Of a stretch of DNA of 64,000 bases, positions 1 to 8,828 are shown in pieces. This DNA comes from Streptomyces sp. MNU76. GTDB taxonomy: Bacteria > Actinomycetota > Actinomycetes > Streptomycetales > Streptomycetaceae. Both the position numbers and the translations under genes were made by a program. Every line of letters begins with the position of its first letter. The stretch's first letter is position 1. Below the pieces are notes generated by a model that was given only the letters and a program-made list of their open reading frames with translations, searched no databases and was not told the DNA's origin. The stretch spans positions 744,001 to 808,000 of the forward strand of contig NZ_JAJKLK010000003.1 in the NCBI RefSeq assembly GCF_020982545.1, in the 5' to 3' direction.

Positions 1-947
1 GAGGTGAACGGGAACTGCGGCACCCACCAGCTCGCCGTGCACAGCCCGTTGCCGAGGTTGTTCGGCAGGGAGGCCACCGACGACTCGAAGAGGATGGCCT
101 TGGAGATGGTGGCGACCGTGGGCTTGAAGTTCTGCTGTGCGGCCTGCGTCCAGAACGTCGAGAAGTCGGGCGGCGAGGGCACGCCGGCGAGGATCTCGAC
201 GCCCTCCTTCTTGAACTTCGCGATGATCGACGAGAAGTCCTTGGTGCCGGGCTCGTAGGAACCCGGGTCCACGAATGTGAAGCCCTTGGTCGGGGGCTGC
301 GCGCGGTAACCGGTGGTCTTGTCCCGGAAGGCGTTGCCGTCGGAGTCGTTCGGCCACAGCACGCCGACCTTCTTGTTGGTGTCGTGCTGCCGCCACATGT
401 CGCTCTCGACCCTGGCCAGGTGCTCGATGCCGTCGAAGAAGTGGAACGTGTACGTGAAGGTCTTCTTCGGCGTGCCGCCACGCCCGAAGAACCAGGCCTG
501 CCAGGGCTCGATGGTCGAGACGCAGGGCACGCCCTCGCTCTCGCACTTGGCCGCCACCGGGTGGATCGTGTCCGGCGTCGCGGTGACGAGGACGAGGTCG
601 ACCTGCTGCTGGGAGATCAGCTCGTCCGCGATGGTGGCCGCCTGCTGCGGGTCCGAGCCCGTGTCGCGGTCCAGGATCTTCACGTCGTACTTCTTGCCGT
701 CGTGGGTGATCCCCTTGGCGAAGAAGGCACGCACCTGCTCGAGAATGTAGGCGTCGGACTCGGCGAAGGCCGCGTAGGCGCCGGTGCGCGGGCTGACGTA
801 ACCGATCTTGATGGTGTCGCCGGTCGAACTGCCCGAGCCCTTGAGGCCGGAGGAACAGGCGGAAAGAATCGGGGAGGCCGCCACGGCAGAGACTCCGAGG
901 CCTCTGAGGACGGTGCGGCGGGAGGGCTTGATCGCGGGGTGTTCCAT
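1..947 (-). CDS. ABC transporter substrate-binding lipoprotein, branched-chain amino acid type (3' end outside window)
   Basis: About 315 residues are visible, starting at the ATG at 945-947. The N-terminus has a twin-arginine stretch (KPSRRTVLRGLG, R10-R11), a short hydrophobic segment and a lipobox LSAC with Cys31, so a Tat-exported lipoprotein is expected. The mature part opens IKIGYVSPRTGAYAAF and continues with QQAATIADELISQQQ and a VTATPDTIHPVA segment, the layout of LivJ-type periplasmic binding proteins (family knowledge). Role: extracellular capture of a small ligand, possibly an amino acid, amide or aromatic acid. No permease or ATPase gene is visible because the gene runs off the left edge. 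It neighbours a nitrile/aromatic catabolic locus, so a ligand from that pathway is possible but is inference only. Confidence 0.85.
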   Translation of the reverse strand, partial: MEHPAIKPSRRTVLRGLGVSAVAASPILSACSSGLKGSGSSTGDTIKIGYVSPRTGAYAAFAESDAYILEQVRAFFAKGITHDGKKYDVKILDRDTGSDPQQAATIADELISQQQVDLVLVTATPDTIHPVAAKCESEGVPCVSTIEPWQAWFFGRGGTPKKTFTYTFHFFDGIEHLARVESDMWRQHDTNKKVGVLWPNDSDGNAFRDKTTGYRAQPPTKGFTFVDPGSYEPGTKDFSSIIAKFKKEGVEILAGVPSPPDFSTFWTQAAQQNFKPTVATISKAILFESSVASLPNNLGNGLCTASWWVPQFPFT

Positions 948-1027
948 GGCGGGCTCCGGAGGGCCTTGAGCCGCAGATCGCGGGCTGCGGCGAGTGGAGG
1001 AAGTGGCCGCGAACGTAGGCCCGCCGT

Positions 1028-1048
1028 CCGTGCCTGGACAGGGCACGG
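1028..1048. promoter_or_regulatory. Inverted repeat upstream of the substrate-binding protein gene
   Basis: Arms CCGTGCC (1028-1034) and GGCACGG (1042-1048) flank a 7-nt centre, about 80 bp upstream of the minus-strand start at 947. It could be an operator or a 5' hairpin. No regulator can be assigned to it from the sequence. Confidence 0.3.
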
Positions 1049-1189
1049 ATTCGATATGCGAGACGGCTGGGCCGTCGGTGACCCTAATGAAACATCAGCT
1101 GTACGCAGGGGGACGTAGAGGAGATACAGCACGTCCATGACGGGGTGTGTGGAACTCCCGGAGACTTCCGCGTCCGGCGCCCTCGCGAG

Positions 1190-1855
1190 TCAGGGCGTCG
1201 CGCGGATCCGTTCGCGCAGGTCCCTGGTGTAAGCCTGGAACACCCCCACCAGGTCGACCTGGCCGGGATCGGCCAGCCACTGGTTCTCCAGGCCCTCCAT
1301 GACAGCGACGATCTGCGTGGCCAGTAGCCCGCAGTCGAGGTCCCTGCGCAGCTCACCGTCGGCCATGCCCGCCTCCAGGGCCGTACGCACCAGCGTCCGC
1401 GCCTCCGCGAAGTGGCGTCTGCCGTGCTCGGCCGCGGGGTGGTCGCCGCCCGCCGATTCGGCGGCCAGGACGTGGGAGAGCTGTACGAGCCCGAAGCGAT
1501 CGGCGTTGACCACCACGAGCCGGTCCAGCATGTCGAGCACCTGCAGGCCGCGCAGGGTGAAGATGTCCTCCACGCCCATGCCGTGCCGGTCGCGCAGGTC
1601 CCGCTCGGCCAGTACGGCCGCGAGCAGTGCCTGCTTGTTGGGGAAGTGGTGGAGCAGGCCGGGCTTGGACATGCCCGTGCGGCCGGCGATGTCCTGGAGG
1701 GACGCGCCCCAGAAGCCGCGGGCGGCGAACTCCTCCATCGCGACGTCGAGGATCCGCCGCTTGGCCGCCTCGCCCCGTGCGTACGTACTAGGCCTGCCAC
1801 CGGTCCTGGTGCTCTCGCCGGTCCTCGTGCTGTTGTCGTCCGCCACCCGGCTCAC
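1190..1855 (-). CDS. TetR-family transcriptional regulator
   Basis: This 221-residue protein starts at a GTG at 1853-1855. An Arg/Thr-rich leader precedes a canonical TetR DNA-binding domain: KRRILDVAMEEFAARGFWG, then ASLQDIAGRTGMSKPGLLHHF and PNKQALLAAVLAE at about residues 30-75. The remainder is the variable ligand-binding domain. The gene is divergent from the MFS transporter at 2043. A near-palindrome at 1887-1904 lies in the shared gap, the usual arrangement for autoregulation and repression of the adjacent transporter. The ligand is not predictable. By context it may be a glycoside or aglycone handled by the following genes. Confidence 0.9.
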   Translation of the reverse strand: MSRVADDNSTRTGESTRTGGRPSTYARGEAAKRRILDVAMEEFAARGFWGASLQDIAGRTGMSKPGLLHHFPNKQALLAAVLAERDLRDRHGMGVEDIFTLRGLQVLDMLDRLVVVNADRFGLVQLSHVLAAESAGGDHPAAEHGRRHFAEARTLVRTALEAGMADGELRRDLDCGLLATQIVAVMEGLENQWLADPGQVDLVGVFQAYTRDLRERIRATP

Positions 1856-1886
1856 TCTAGTGCGGCGGAAAAAATCATGGACGAAA

Positions 1887-1904
1887 ACCTACCGACCGAT
1901 AGGT
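1887..1904. promoter_or_regulatory. Probable TetR operator
   Basis: An 18-bp imperfect palindrome, ACCTA-CCGACCGA-TAGGT, with perfect 5-bp outer arms and further inner matches (14 of 18 positions symmetric). It sits in the 187-bp gap between the divergent TetR gene (start 1855) and MFS gene (start 2043), where such repressors normally bind. Confidence 0.6.
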
Positions 1905-2042
1905 AGCAATTGTAGAGTGCGGTCCCACCGGCGCGGCGAAGTCGTCCGTCCGGCCCCGGGGGAACGAGTCCCCGCTCCTTTCCGCTCTCCTGCGACTCTC
2001 GCTCGCTTTCTTCCGCTCTCTTCCGCGCTCTGGGAGATCCCC

Positions 2043-3323
2043 ATGTCCGAAAGAACCACCCACGCTCCTTTCGCCTCCGCCGGTACGGCCACCCCGGCCG
2101 TCACCGCCCGCGTCGGCGCCGGATTCGTCTCGCTCTACGCACTCGCCTACTTCGGTATCTGGCTGGCGGTCCTCGCACCGGCCGTGGTGACCCTGCAGCT
2201 CAAGGTGTTGCGCCTGTACCCCGACGACGCCACCTCGGTGATCGGTGTCGTCGGCGGTGTGGGCGCGCTGTTCGCCCTCGTCGGCAACCCGTGGGCCGGG
2301 AAACTGTCCGACCGGTGCACGTCGCGCTTCGGCATGCGCCGGCCGTTCGTCCTCGGCGGCATGCTCGGCGGCACCCTGGCCACCTCGGTCATCATCTACG
2401 CGCCCAACATGGGCATGCTCATCGTGGGGTGCTCGCTGGCCCAGCTGGCCTACAACACCGCGCTGGCCGGCATCGTGGCGGTAGTCCCGGACCAGGTGCC
2501 CGAGGACCAGCGCGGCAAGTTCTCCGGCCTGCTCGGCCTCTGTCAGTTCCTGGCGCTCGGTGTCGCCGCGTACGTGGTGGACCTCGTCGCCGGGAACATG
2601 ACGCTGATGTTCGGCGTACCGGCCCTGTTCGGCCTGCTGGCCGTCGTGCCGCTGCTGGTGGTGCTGCGGGACAGGGTGCGCACAGAGAAGCCGTCCACGC
2701 CGTACGGGGTCAAGGAGTTCCTCGCCAGTTTCTGGGTCAACCCGGTCGCGCAGCCGAGCTACGCCTGGGCCTGGCTGAGCCGCTTCCTCCTCGTACTCGG
2801 CTGGGCGACGCTCATGACGTACCAGGCCTTCCTGCTGATCGACCGGTTCGGCTACACGCCGGACAATGTCGGTGGTCAGGTCGGGGTCGTCCTGTCGGTG
2901 ATGGTCGTCGGCATCCTGGCCGGTTCCGGTGGTGGCGGCTGGCTGTCGGACAAGCTCGGCCGGCGCAAACTCTTCGTCGGGCTCGCGGGTGTCATCGCCG
3001 CGATCGGTCTGCCCACCATCGCCGTCGCGCACAGCATGACCCTGCTGCTGGCCGGTGTGGCCGTCGTGGGTCTCGGTATCGGCGTCCACATGTCGGTCGA
3101 CCTCGCGCTCGTGCTCGACGTCTTGCCGGACAAGACCAACGTGGCCAGGGACCTGGGCGTGTTCAACATCGCCAACGCGCTTCCGCAGTCCGTCGCCCCG
3201 GCGATCGCGCCGGTCTTCCTGGCCTTCGGGGCAGGGCAGAACTACACCGCCCTGTTCCTGGCCGCCGCGGGCTTCGCGGTGCTCGGCGCCCTGGCCGTAC
3301 GGCCGGTGCGAGGAGCGCGCTGA
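2043..3323 (+). CDS. MFS transporter, possible glycoside importer
   Basis: The 426-residue integral membrane protein begins at ATG 2043, just after the leader that carries the TetR operator. It has about twelve hydrophobic segments and the MFS loop motif between TM2 and TM3 (GNPWAGKLSDRCTSRFGMRR), repeated in the second half as GGGWLSDKLGRRKLF. Length fits the family. The upstream regulator is TetR, which is common for MFS exporters, but the gene is followed by a cytoplasmic-looking GH3 beta-glucosidase with no signal peptide, so an importer of an intact glycoside fits better. Direction and substrate are inference. An inverted repeat follows the stop. Confidence 0.85.
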   Translation: MSERTTHAPFASAGTATPAVTARVGAGFVSLYALAYFGIWLAVLAPAVVTLQLKVLRLYPDDATSVIGVVGGVGALFALVGNPWAGKLSDRCTSRFGMRRPFVLGGMLGGTLATSVIIYAPNMGMLIVGCSLAQLAYNTALAGIVAVVPDQVPEDQRGKFSGLLGLCQFLALGVAAYVVDLVAGNMTLMFGVPALFGLLAVVPLLVVLRDRVRTEKPSTPYGVKEFLASFWVNPVAQPSYAWAWLSRFLLVLGWATLMTYQAFLLIDRFGYTPDNVGGQVGVVLSVMVVGILAGSGGGGWLSDKLGRRKLFVGLAGVIAAIGLPTIAVAHSMTLLLAGVAVVGLGIGVHMSVDLALVLDVLPDKTNVARDLGVFNIANALPQSVAPAIAPVFLAFGAGQNYTALFLAAAGFAVLGALAVRPVRGAR

Positions 3324-3340
3324 GCGTCCCCGGACATCAC

Positions 3341-3385
3341 GGTGTCGACACGCGGGCCGGTGGGGGCCGTCCGTGTGTCGACACC
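3341..3385. terminator. Inverted repeat downstream of the MFS gene
   Basis: GGTGTCGACAC (3341-3351) pairs with GTGTCGACACC (3375-3385) across a 23-nt loop, 18 bp after the MFS stop. A perfect 11-bp stem without a U-run is a typical actinobacterial terminator or attenuator. It may reduce read-through into the beta-glucosidase gene. Each arm is also internally palindromic (TGTCGACA), so protein binding is an alternative. Confidence 0.45.
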
Positions 3386-3493
3386 TTCTCCTGCCCGTGG
3401 TGGGCGCGACAACCGCACCGGCCACGGGCCCGAACGGGGGCGGGGCGCACCTGGACGCCCTGCCACCGCGACCCGAACGAAGGAGCACCAGCC

Positions 3494-6094
3494 ATGACCG
3501 AAGGCACCCCGGTGACGAGCCACACCGTGAACGGGACGACCCCGCGGGCGGATCACAGCCGCCGGGACACGATCCCGGCGACCGCGGCGACCGCGGCGAC
3601 CGCGGCGGACGATGACGAACTGTGCGCATGGGTGGTCGAGGGCGCTCTGGCCCGTATGGACCTCGACACCAAGGCCCGGCTGATCGCGGGCCAGGACATG
3701 TGGTCGTTGCCCGCCGTGCCCGCGGTCGGCCTGCGGTCCGTGGTCATGTCCGACGGCCCCATCGGAGTGCGGGGAACCCGGTGGTCCCCGGACGACCCCT
3801 CGGTCGCGTTGCCCAGTCCGACCGCCCTCGCCGCCACCTGGGACCCCGAACTCGCGCACCGGGCCGGCCGGTTGCTCGCGCACGAGGCCCGCCGCAAGGG
3901 CGTCGACGTACTGCTCGCGCCCACGGTCAACCTGCACCGCACTCCGCTGGGCGGCCGTCACTTCGAGTGCTTCTCGGAGGATCCCCTGCTCACCGGGGTC
4001 ATCGGCGCTGGATACGTGCGCGGTGTGCAGGACGGCGGTGTCGGTACGACCGTCAAGCACTTCGTCGCCAACGACAGCGAGACCGAGCGGTTCACCCTCG
4101 ACGCGCGAGTGGGCGAACGGGCGCTGCGCGAGCTGTACCTCGCCCCCTTCGAGCACATCGTCACCCACGCCGGGCCCTGGGGTGTCATGTCCGCCTACAA
4201 CGGTGTCAATGGCGCCACCATGACCGAGAACCACCGCCTCCAGAACGAGGTCCTGCGCGGGGAGTGGGGCTTCGACGGCGTGATCGTCTCGGACTGGATG
4301 GCCGCCCGCGACACGGTACGCGCCGCCGAGGGCGGCCTGGACATCGCGATGCCGGGCCCGAAGACCGTCTACGGCGGCGCTCTCGCCGACGCCGTGCGCG
4401 ACGGCCGCGTCGCCGAGCGGACACTCGATGAGGCGGTACGTCGCGTCCTGCGGCTGGCCGCACGTGTCGGCGCGCTCGACGGCGCCCCGCCCGCCGGAGC
4501 GTCAGGGGCCGAGGAGATCGACGGCAGGGCTCTGGCGCGCGAGATCGCCCGCCGCTCCTTCGTCCTGCTCAAGAACGACCCCGCTCCCGACGGCGGCGCG
4601 GTACTTCCCCTGAACCGGGACGCGCTGCGCAGGGTCGCCCTCATCGGCGACACCGCCCGCCACGCCCGCGTCATGGGCGGCGGCAGCGCCACCGTCTTCC
4701 CCGAGCACGTCGTCAGCCCGCTGGCCGGTCTGCGCCGCGCTCTTCCGCCGGCCGTCGAACTGGTCCACGCGCAGGGCGCCGACCCGCGTACCCGCCTCGC
4801 CCCGGCCGCCGAGTACTTCACCCTGCGCTCCCGCTACCGGGACGAGGACGGCAACGTCCTCGCCGAACTGCCCCAGCCCGACGGCCATGTGATGACGGTG
4901 GGCAGCCTGCCCATCGGGGTGACCGCACGGCAGCTCCACTCCGTGGAAATCACCGGCAGCTTCACCCCCGACCGGACCGGAACCCACACCTTCGGCGTCA
5001 CGGGGTTCGGCAGCTACACCCTCGACGTCGCCGGTCACCGGCTGGCCGAGGACGTCTGCGTCCCCGACTCCGACGACCCCTTCCTCGCCTTCACCAACCC
5101 GTCCGAGCGGCGCTTCACCGTCGAGCTGACCGCGGCCGAGACCGTCGAGGTCGCCTTTCGCTTCGTCCCGTTCACCAAGGGCATGGACGACAACATCGCG
5201 GCTCTCGCCTTCGGCCTGGGGCACCGCCCGCCGACCGCCACGGACCGGGAACTCATCGAGGAGGCCGTCGCGGTCGCCACGGCCAGTGACGTCGCGGTGA
5301 TCGTGGTGGCCACCACGGAGGAGACGGAGAGCGAGGGCTTCGACCGCGCGAGCCTGAAGCTGCCAGGCCACCAGGACGAACTCGTCCGCCGGGTGGCCGA
5401 GGCCAACCCGCGCACCGTCGTGGTCGTCAACACCGGCTCCCCGGTGGAGATGCCGTGGCGCGACGACGTCGCCGCCGTCCTGCTCGGCTGGTTCCCGGGG
5501 CAGGAGGCCGGGCACGCCCTCGCCGACGTCCTGCTCGGCGCCGAGGAACCCGGCGGAAGGCTCCCCACCACCTGGCCCGCGGCCATGACCGACTGCCCGG
5601 TCCTGGACACCGAGCCCGTCGACGGCCTCCTCACATACGACGAGGGCGTCTTCATCGGCTACCGGGCCTGGGCCCGCCAGGACACCCCGCCCGCCTACTG
5701 GTTCGGCCACGGCCTGGGATACACGGACTGGGCGTACGAAGAGGCCGAGTTCACGCCCGCGCCACCCGGCGCCCACGAGCTGGGCACACTGCGCGTGAAG
5801 CTACGCAACACCGGTGGGCGCCCGGGCCGTGAGGTCGTCCAGGTGTATCTGGAACCGGCGGACACGGCCACCGCCGACGCGGCCGAGCGCCCCCGACGCC
5901 GGCTCGCCGGTTTCGCCACCGCCCAGGCCGCCCCCGGAAGGACGACCGTGGTGGAGATACCGGTGCCTCGCAGGGCCGCGCAGATCTGGGACGCGGAGCT
6001 GGACACCTGGCACACGGTCCAGGGTCGCTACCGCCTGCGCGCCGGGCGCTCGCACCAGGATCTGCGTGTCGAGGCGGCATGCGACGCGCTCTGA
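3494..6094 (+). CDS. GH3 family beta-glucosidase with PA14-like insert
   Basis: This 866-residue protein is encoded from ATG 3494 (AACGAAGGAG just upstream). It has the GH3 TIM-barrel motifs: the substrate region KHFVANDSETER, and the nucleophile in GVIVSDWMA at Asp267. The alpha/beta sandwich domain carries ETESEGFDR with the probable acid/base Glu614. A beta-rich insert around residues 440-580 (FTPDRTGTHTFGVTGFGSYTLDVAG) is a PA14 domain, and a fibronectin-III-like C-terminus follows. No signal peptide is seen; the N-terminus is Ala/Thr-rich and includes an ATAATAATAA repeat. Role: hydrolysis of beta-glucosides in the cytoplasm after uptake by the preceding carrier. With the nitrilase pathway downstream, an aryl cyanogenic glucoside is the inferred substrate. 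Confidence 0.93.
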   Translation: MTEGTPVTSHTVNGTTPRADHSRRDTIPATAATAATAADDDELCAWVVEGALARMDLDTKARLIAGQDMWSLPAVPAVGLRSVVMSDGPIGVRGTRWSPDDPSVALPSPTALAATWDPELAHRAGRLLAHEARRKGVDVLLAPTVNLHRTPLGGRHFECFSEDPLLTGVIGAGYVRGVQDGGVGTTVKHFVANDSETERFTLDARVGERALRELYLAPFEHIVTHAGPWGVMSAYNGVNGATMTENHRLQNEVLRGEWGFDGVIVSDWMAARDTVRAAEGGLDIAMPGPKTVYGGALADAVRDGRVAERTLDEAVRRVLRLAARVGALDGAPPAGASGAEEIDGRALAREIARRSFVLLKNDPAPDGGAVLPLNRDALRRVALIGDTARHARVMGGGSATVFPEHVVSPLAGLRRALPPAVELVHAQGADPRTRLAPAAEYFTLRSRYRDEDGNVLAELPQPDGHVMTVGSLPIGVTARQLHSVEITGSFTPDRTGTHTFGVTGFGSYTLDVAGHRLAEDVCVPDSDDPFLAFTNPSERRFTVELTAAETVEVAFRFVPFTKGMDDNIAALAFGLGHRPPTATDRELIEEAVAVATASDVAVIVVATTEETESEGFDRASLKLPGHQDELVRRVAEANPRTVVVVNTGSPVEMPWRDDVAAVLLGWFPGQEAGHALADVLLGAEEPGGRLPTTWPAAMTDCPVLDTEPVDGLLTYDEGVFIGYRAWARQDTPPAYWFGHGLGYTDWAYEEAEFTPAPPGAHELGTLRVKLRNTGGRPGREVVQVYLEPADTATADAAERPRRRLAGFATAQAAPGRTTVVEIPVPRRAAQIWDAELDTWHTVQGRYRLRAGRSHQDLRVEAACDAL

Positions 6095-6370
6095 CGGCTT
6101 CGGGGCCGACGGCACGGTGGCCTCTCGACTGGGCGGCTTGGCGGCTTGAGGGTCTGGCGGCTTGGCAGTCTCGCGGCCTCACGGACCAGAGGACCGGCGT
6201 ACCGCAGCCCCACGCCGCTTCGGGCACCCGCCGCCACCTCGCGAGAGGTGCTTGACGACGACCGACCGGGCGATCCCGGTCTCCCACCGCGCCGACGTCG
6301 TTCTCGGCGCGGTGGACGATCGCGTGCCGGTCCGGCTCAGCCCCGGACGGTGCCGACCAACGTATCTGGA

Positions 6371-6387
6371 GTCTCGCATTGCGAAAC
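6371..6387. promoter_or_regulatory. IclR-type operator candidate upstream of amidase
   Basis: GTCTCGCATTGCGAAAC contains the perfect palindrome TCGCATTGCGA (6374-6384). Read on the other strand it is GTTTCGCAATGCGAGAC, resembling GTTTCGCATAGTGAAC at 9601-9616 before the decarboxylase run. The rest of the 335-bp gap (6095-6429) shows no gene; it has GGCGGCTTGG-like short repeats near 6130-6175. Confidence 0.5.
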
Positions 6388-6429
6388 AGCCATGTTCATG
6401 AGCAGCGGAGAGGCCCTTATTGTCCGCCC

Positions 6430-7797
6430 ATGCAGACCGCCCTCTCCAGGCTTGCCACCGGGACGCTCACCAGCGTCTCGCTCACCGAGGAACTCCTCGC
6501 GCGCGCAGAGCGGGCCGACGACCTGGGGGCCTTCGTCACCCTCGACGCCGACCGCGCACTCGCCGAGGCCGCGGCAGCGGACCGCGGCCCCGCTCGGGGC
6601 CCGCTGCACGGGCTGCCGATCGCCGTCAAGGACAACATCCACGTCGCCGGACTCCCCAACACCGCGGGCTGCGAGGCGCTCGCCGGATTCGTCCCGGACC
6701 GCGACGCGCAGGCGATCACCCGGCTGCGGGCGGTCGGCGCGATCGTGCTCGGCAAGACCAACATGCACGAGCTGGCCCTGGGAGCCACCACTGCGGGCGG
6801 CCCGTACGGCCCCGCCCGCAATCCGGCCGACCCCGACCGCTTCGCGGGCGGAAGCAGCGGCGGCACCGCCACGGCCGTCGCCGCCGGTCTGGCCCCGGCC
6901 GGGCTGGGCACCGACACCGGCGGCTCGGTCCGCGTCCCGGCCGCGCTCACCGGCATCGCCGGTCTTCGACCGACCACGGGCCGTTACCCCGCCGGGGGCG
7001 TGACGCCGCTGTCGCGGACGCGCGACACCATCGGCCCCATGGCCGCGACCGTCGCCGACCTCGTCCTGCTGGACACCATCCTCGCCGCCGACCGGGGCCC
7101 GGCCGAGGCACCCGACCCGCGCGAGGTCGTGCTCGCCGTCCCCGCACACCACTTCACCGAGCCGCTGCACCCGCGCACCGCCGAGGTGTGGGAGCACTCC
7201 CTGGACGTCCTGAGGACCGCCGGGGTCCGGCTCGTGCCGGTGCGGCTGCCGGAGGTCGAGACGGCCGAGGAACTGGCCGGATTCCCCATCACCCTCTACG
7301 AGGCCGCCAGGCAACTCCCCGGGTACCTGAGCGTGGCGACGGGCGGCACGGAACCAGCGGAACTCCTGGCCCGGATCACACACCCCGACGTACGCACGAC
7401 GATGGAGCGGGTCGTGTTCCCGCAGGCGGTCACCGAGTCGGCGTACAAGGCCGCCCTCGAGGTCCGCGACCGTGTCCTGGTGGACGGCTACCGGCGGATC
7501 TTCCGCGAAACCGGAGCACACGCCGTGCTCTTCCCCACCACCCCCCTGCCCGCCGGACGCATCGACACCGACACCGAGCGGGTACGGCTGGACGGTGTCC
7601 TGCGTCCGACCTTCCCCACGTACATCCGCAACACGGGACCCGGCAGCGTCGCCGCTCTTCCCGGCCTCACCGTGCCCGTCCGGTCGGCGGGCCCGGGACT
7701 CCCGGTGGGTGTGGCGCTCGACGCGCCCTGGAACACCGACCGACGGCTCCTGGGCCTCGGCCTGCTGGTCGAAAAGCTCCTGGAAGCGGGAGCATGA
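6430..7797 (+). CDS. Amidase (amidase signature family)
   Basis: 455 residues from the ATG at 6430. An earlier in-frame start at 6379 would place the reading frame across the operator, so it is less likely. The Ser-cisSer-Lys triad is visible: Lys67 in AVKDNIHV, Ser142/Ser143 in GGSSGGT, and nucleophile Ser166 in GTDTGGSVRVPA. Role: hydrolysis of an amide to acid and ammonia. It is transcribed with the nitrilase (20-bp gap). Arylacetonitrilases often release some amide, so a job in converting mandelamide to mandelate is a sensible inference. Alternatives are other carboxamides or a carbamoyl substrate. Confidence 0.9.
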   Translation: MQTALSRLATGTLTSVSLTEELLARAERADDLGAFVTLDADRALAEAAAADRGPARGPLHGLPIAVKDNIHVAGLPNTAGCEALAGFVPDRDAQAITRLRAVGAIVLGKTNMHELALGATTAGGPYGPARNPADPDRFAGGSSGGTATAVAAGLAPAGLGTDTGGSVRVPAALTGIAGLRPTTGRYPAGGVTPLSRTRDTIGPMAATVADLVLLDTILAADRGPAEAPDPREVVLAVPAHHFTEPLHPRTAEVWEHSLDVLRTAGVRLVPVRLPEVETAEELAGFPITLYEAARQLPGYLSVATGGTEPAELLARITHPDVRTTMERVVFPQAVTESAYKAALEVRDRVLVDGYRRIFRETGAHAVLFPTTPLPAGRIDTDTERVRLDGVLRPTFPTYIRNTGPGSVAALPGLTVPVRSAGPGLPVGVALDAPWNTDRRLLGLGLLVEKLLEAGA

Positions 7798-7817
7798 AGA
7801 GAAGGAGACGATCGGAC

Positions 7818-8828
7818 ATGACAGAGACCACTCGCCGCTTCAAGGCCGCGGCCGTCCAGGCCGAGCCCGCCTGGCTCGACGCGGAGGCCGGGGTCGCCAA
7901 GACCGTCGACCTGATCGCGGAAGCGGCCCGGGGCGGGGCCTCGCTCATCGCCTTCCCCGAAGTATGGATCCCCGGCTACCCGCACTTCCTGTGGCTGGGA
8001 GCGGTCGCCGACCAGGTCCCCTTCGTCGGCCGCTACCACGCCGCCTCGCTCGCCCCCGACGGCGATGGGATGACCACGATCCGCCGCGCCGCCCGACAGC
8101 ACGGCATCACCGTCGCGCTCGGATACAGCGAGAAGGACCACGGCAGCCTCTACATCACCCAGACCGTGATCGCCGCCGACGGCAGCGTGCTCCTGCACCG
8201 CCGCAAGCTCAAGCCGACCCATGTCGAGCGCAGCCTGTTCGGCGAGGGCGACGGCAGCGACCTCAAGGTCGTCGACAGCACGCTCGGCCGGCTCGGCGCG
8301 CTGAACTGCGCCGAGCACGTCCAGCCGCTCAGCAAGTACGCCCTGTACGCGCAGAACGAGCAGGTGCACGTGGCCAGTTGGCCGTGTTTCGGTCTCTACC
8401 GCGACCTCGCCTTCCAGCTCAGCGCCGAGGCCAACACCGCCGCGAGCCAGGTGTACGCCATCGAGGGCAGCACCTTCGTCCTGATGGCCACCCAGGTCAT
8501 CTCCCCGGCCGGCATCGACGTCTTCGCGTCCACCCCCGAGCAGCGCCGCCTGCTCACCGCCGGCGGCGGCTGCTCCCGGATCTTCGGCCCCGACGGACGT
8601 ACCCTCACCAAGGACCTCGACGAGGGTGAGGAGGCACTGGTGTACGCCGACATCGATCTCGACGAGATCGACCTCGCGAAGAACGCCTACGACCCGGCCG
8701 GGCACTACGCACGCGCCGACGCCACCTACCTCGTTCACCGTCGCGAACCCCGCCGACCCGTGGTCCGGGAAGGAAGCCCCGCCGAGACCGCGTTCCCGGC
8801 GCTGGACGACGAGATCCCCGAGCCATGA
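7818..8828 (+). CDS. Nitrilase, arylacetonitrilase-like
   Basis: 336 residues from ATG 7818, with AGAAGGAGACG upstream. The nitrilase triad is clear: Glu48 in FPEVWIPGYP, Lys130 in HRRKLKPTHVER, Cys164 in GALNCAEHVQPLSKYA. Most nitrilases have Trp after the catalytic Cys (CWEH); here it is Ala165 (CAEH). As I recall, the mandelonitrile-converting arylacetonitrilase of Pseudomonas fluorescens EBC191 also has Ala at this position, where it affects amide formation and stereoselectivity. Role: hydrolysis of a nitrile to acid and ammonia in the cytoplasm. It sits between the amidase and the IclR gene, whose start overlaps the stop (ATGA). Mandelonitrile is the inferred substrate. Confidence 0.93.
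   Translation: MTETTRRFKAAAVQAEPAWLDAEAGVAKTVDLIAEAARGGASLIAFPEVWIPGYPHFLWLGAVADQVPFVGRYHAASLAPDGDGMTTIRRAARQHGITVALGYSEKDHGSLYITQTVIAADGSVLLHRRKLKPTHVERSLFGEGDGSDLKVVDSTLGRLGALNCAEHVQPLSKYALYAQNEQVHVASWPCFGLYRDLAFQLSAEANTAASQVYAIEGSTFVLMATQVISPAGIDVFASTPEQRRLLTAGGGCSRIFGPDGRTLTKDLDEGEEALVYADIDLDEIDLAKNAYDPAGHYARADATYLVHRREPRRPVVREGSPAETAFPALDDEIPEP

Noticed and set aside
2291..3493. Upstream extension of the beta-glucosidase frame
   Set aside because: It is a shadow of the MFS gene; the ATG at 3494 has a ribosome site and the GH3 sequence starts there.
1875..3629. Long open frames antisense to the MFS gene
   Set aside because: They have charged low-complexity composition typical of shadow frames in high-GC DNA, and the plus strand carries a clear transporter.
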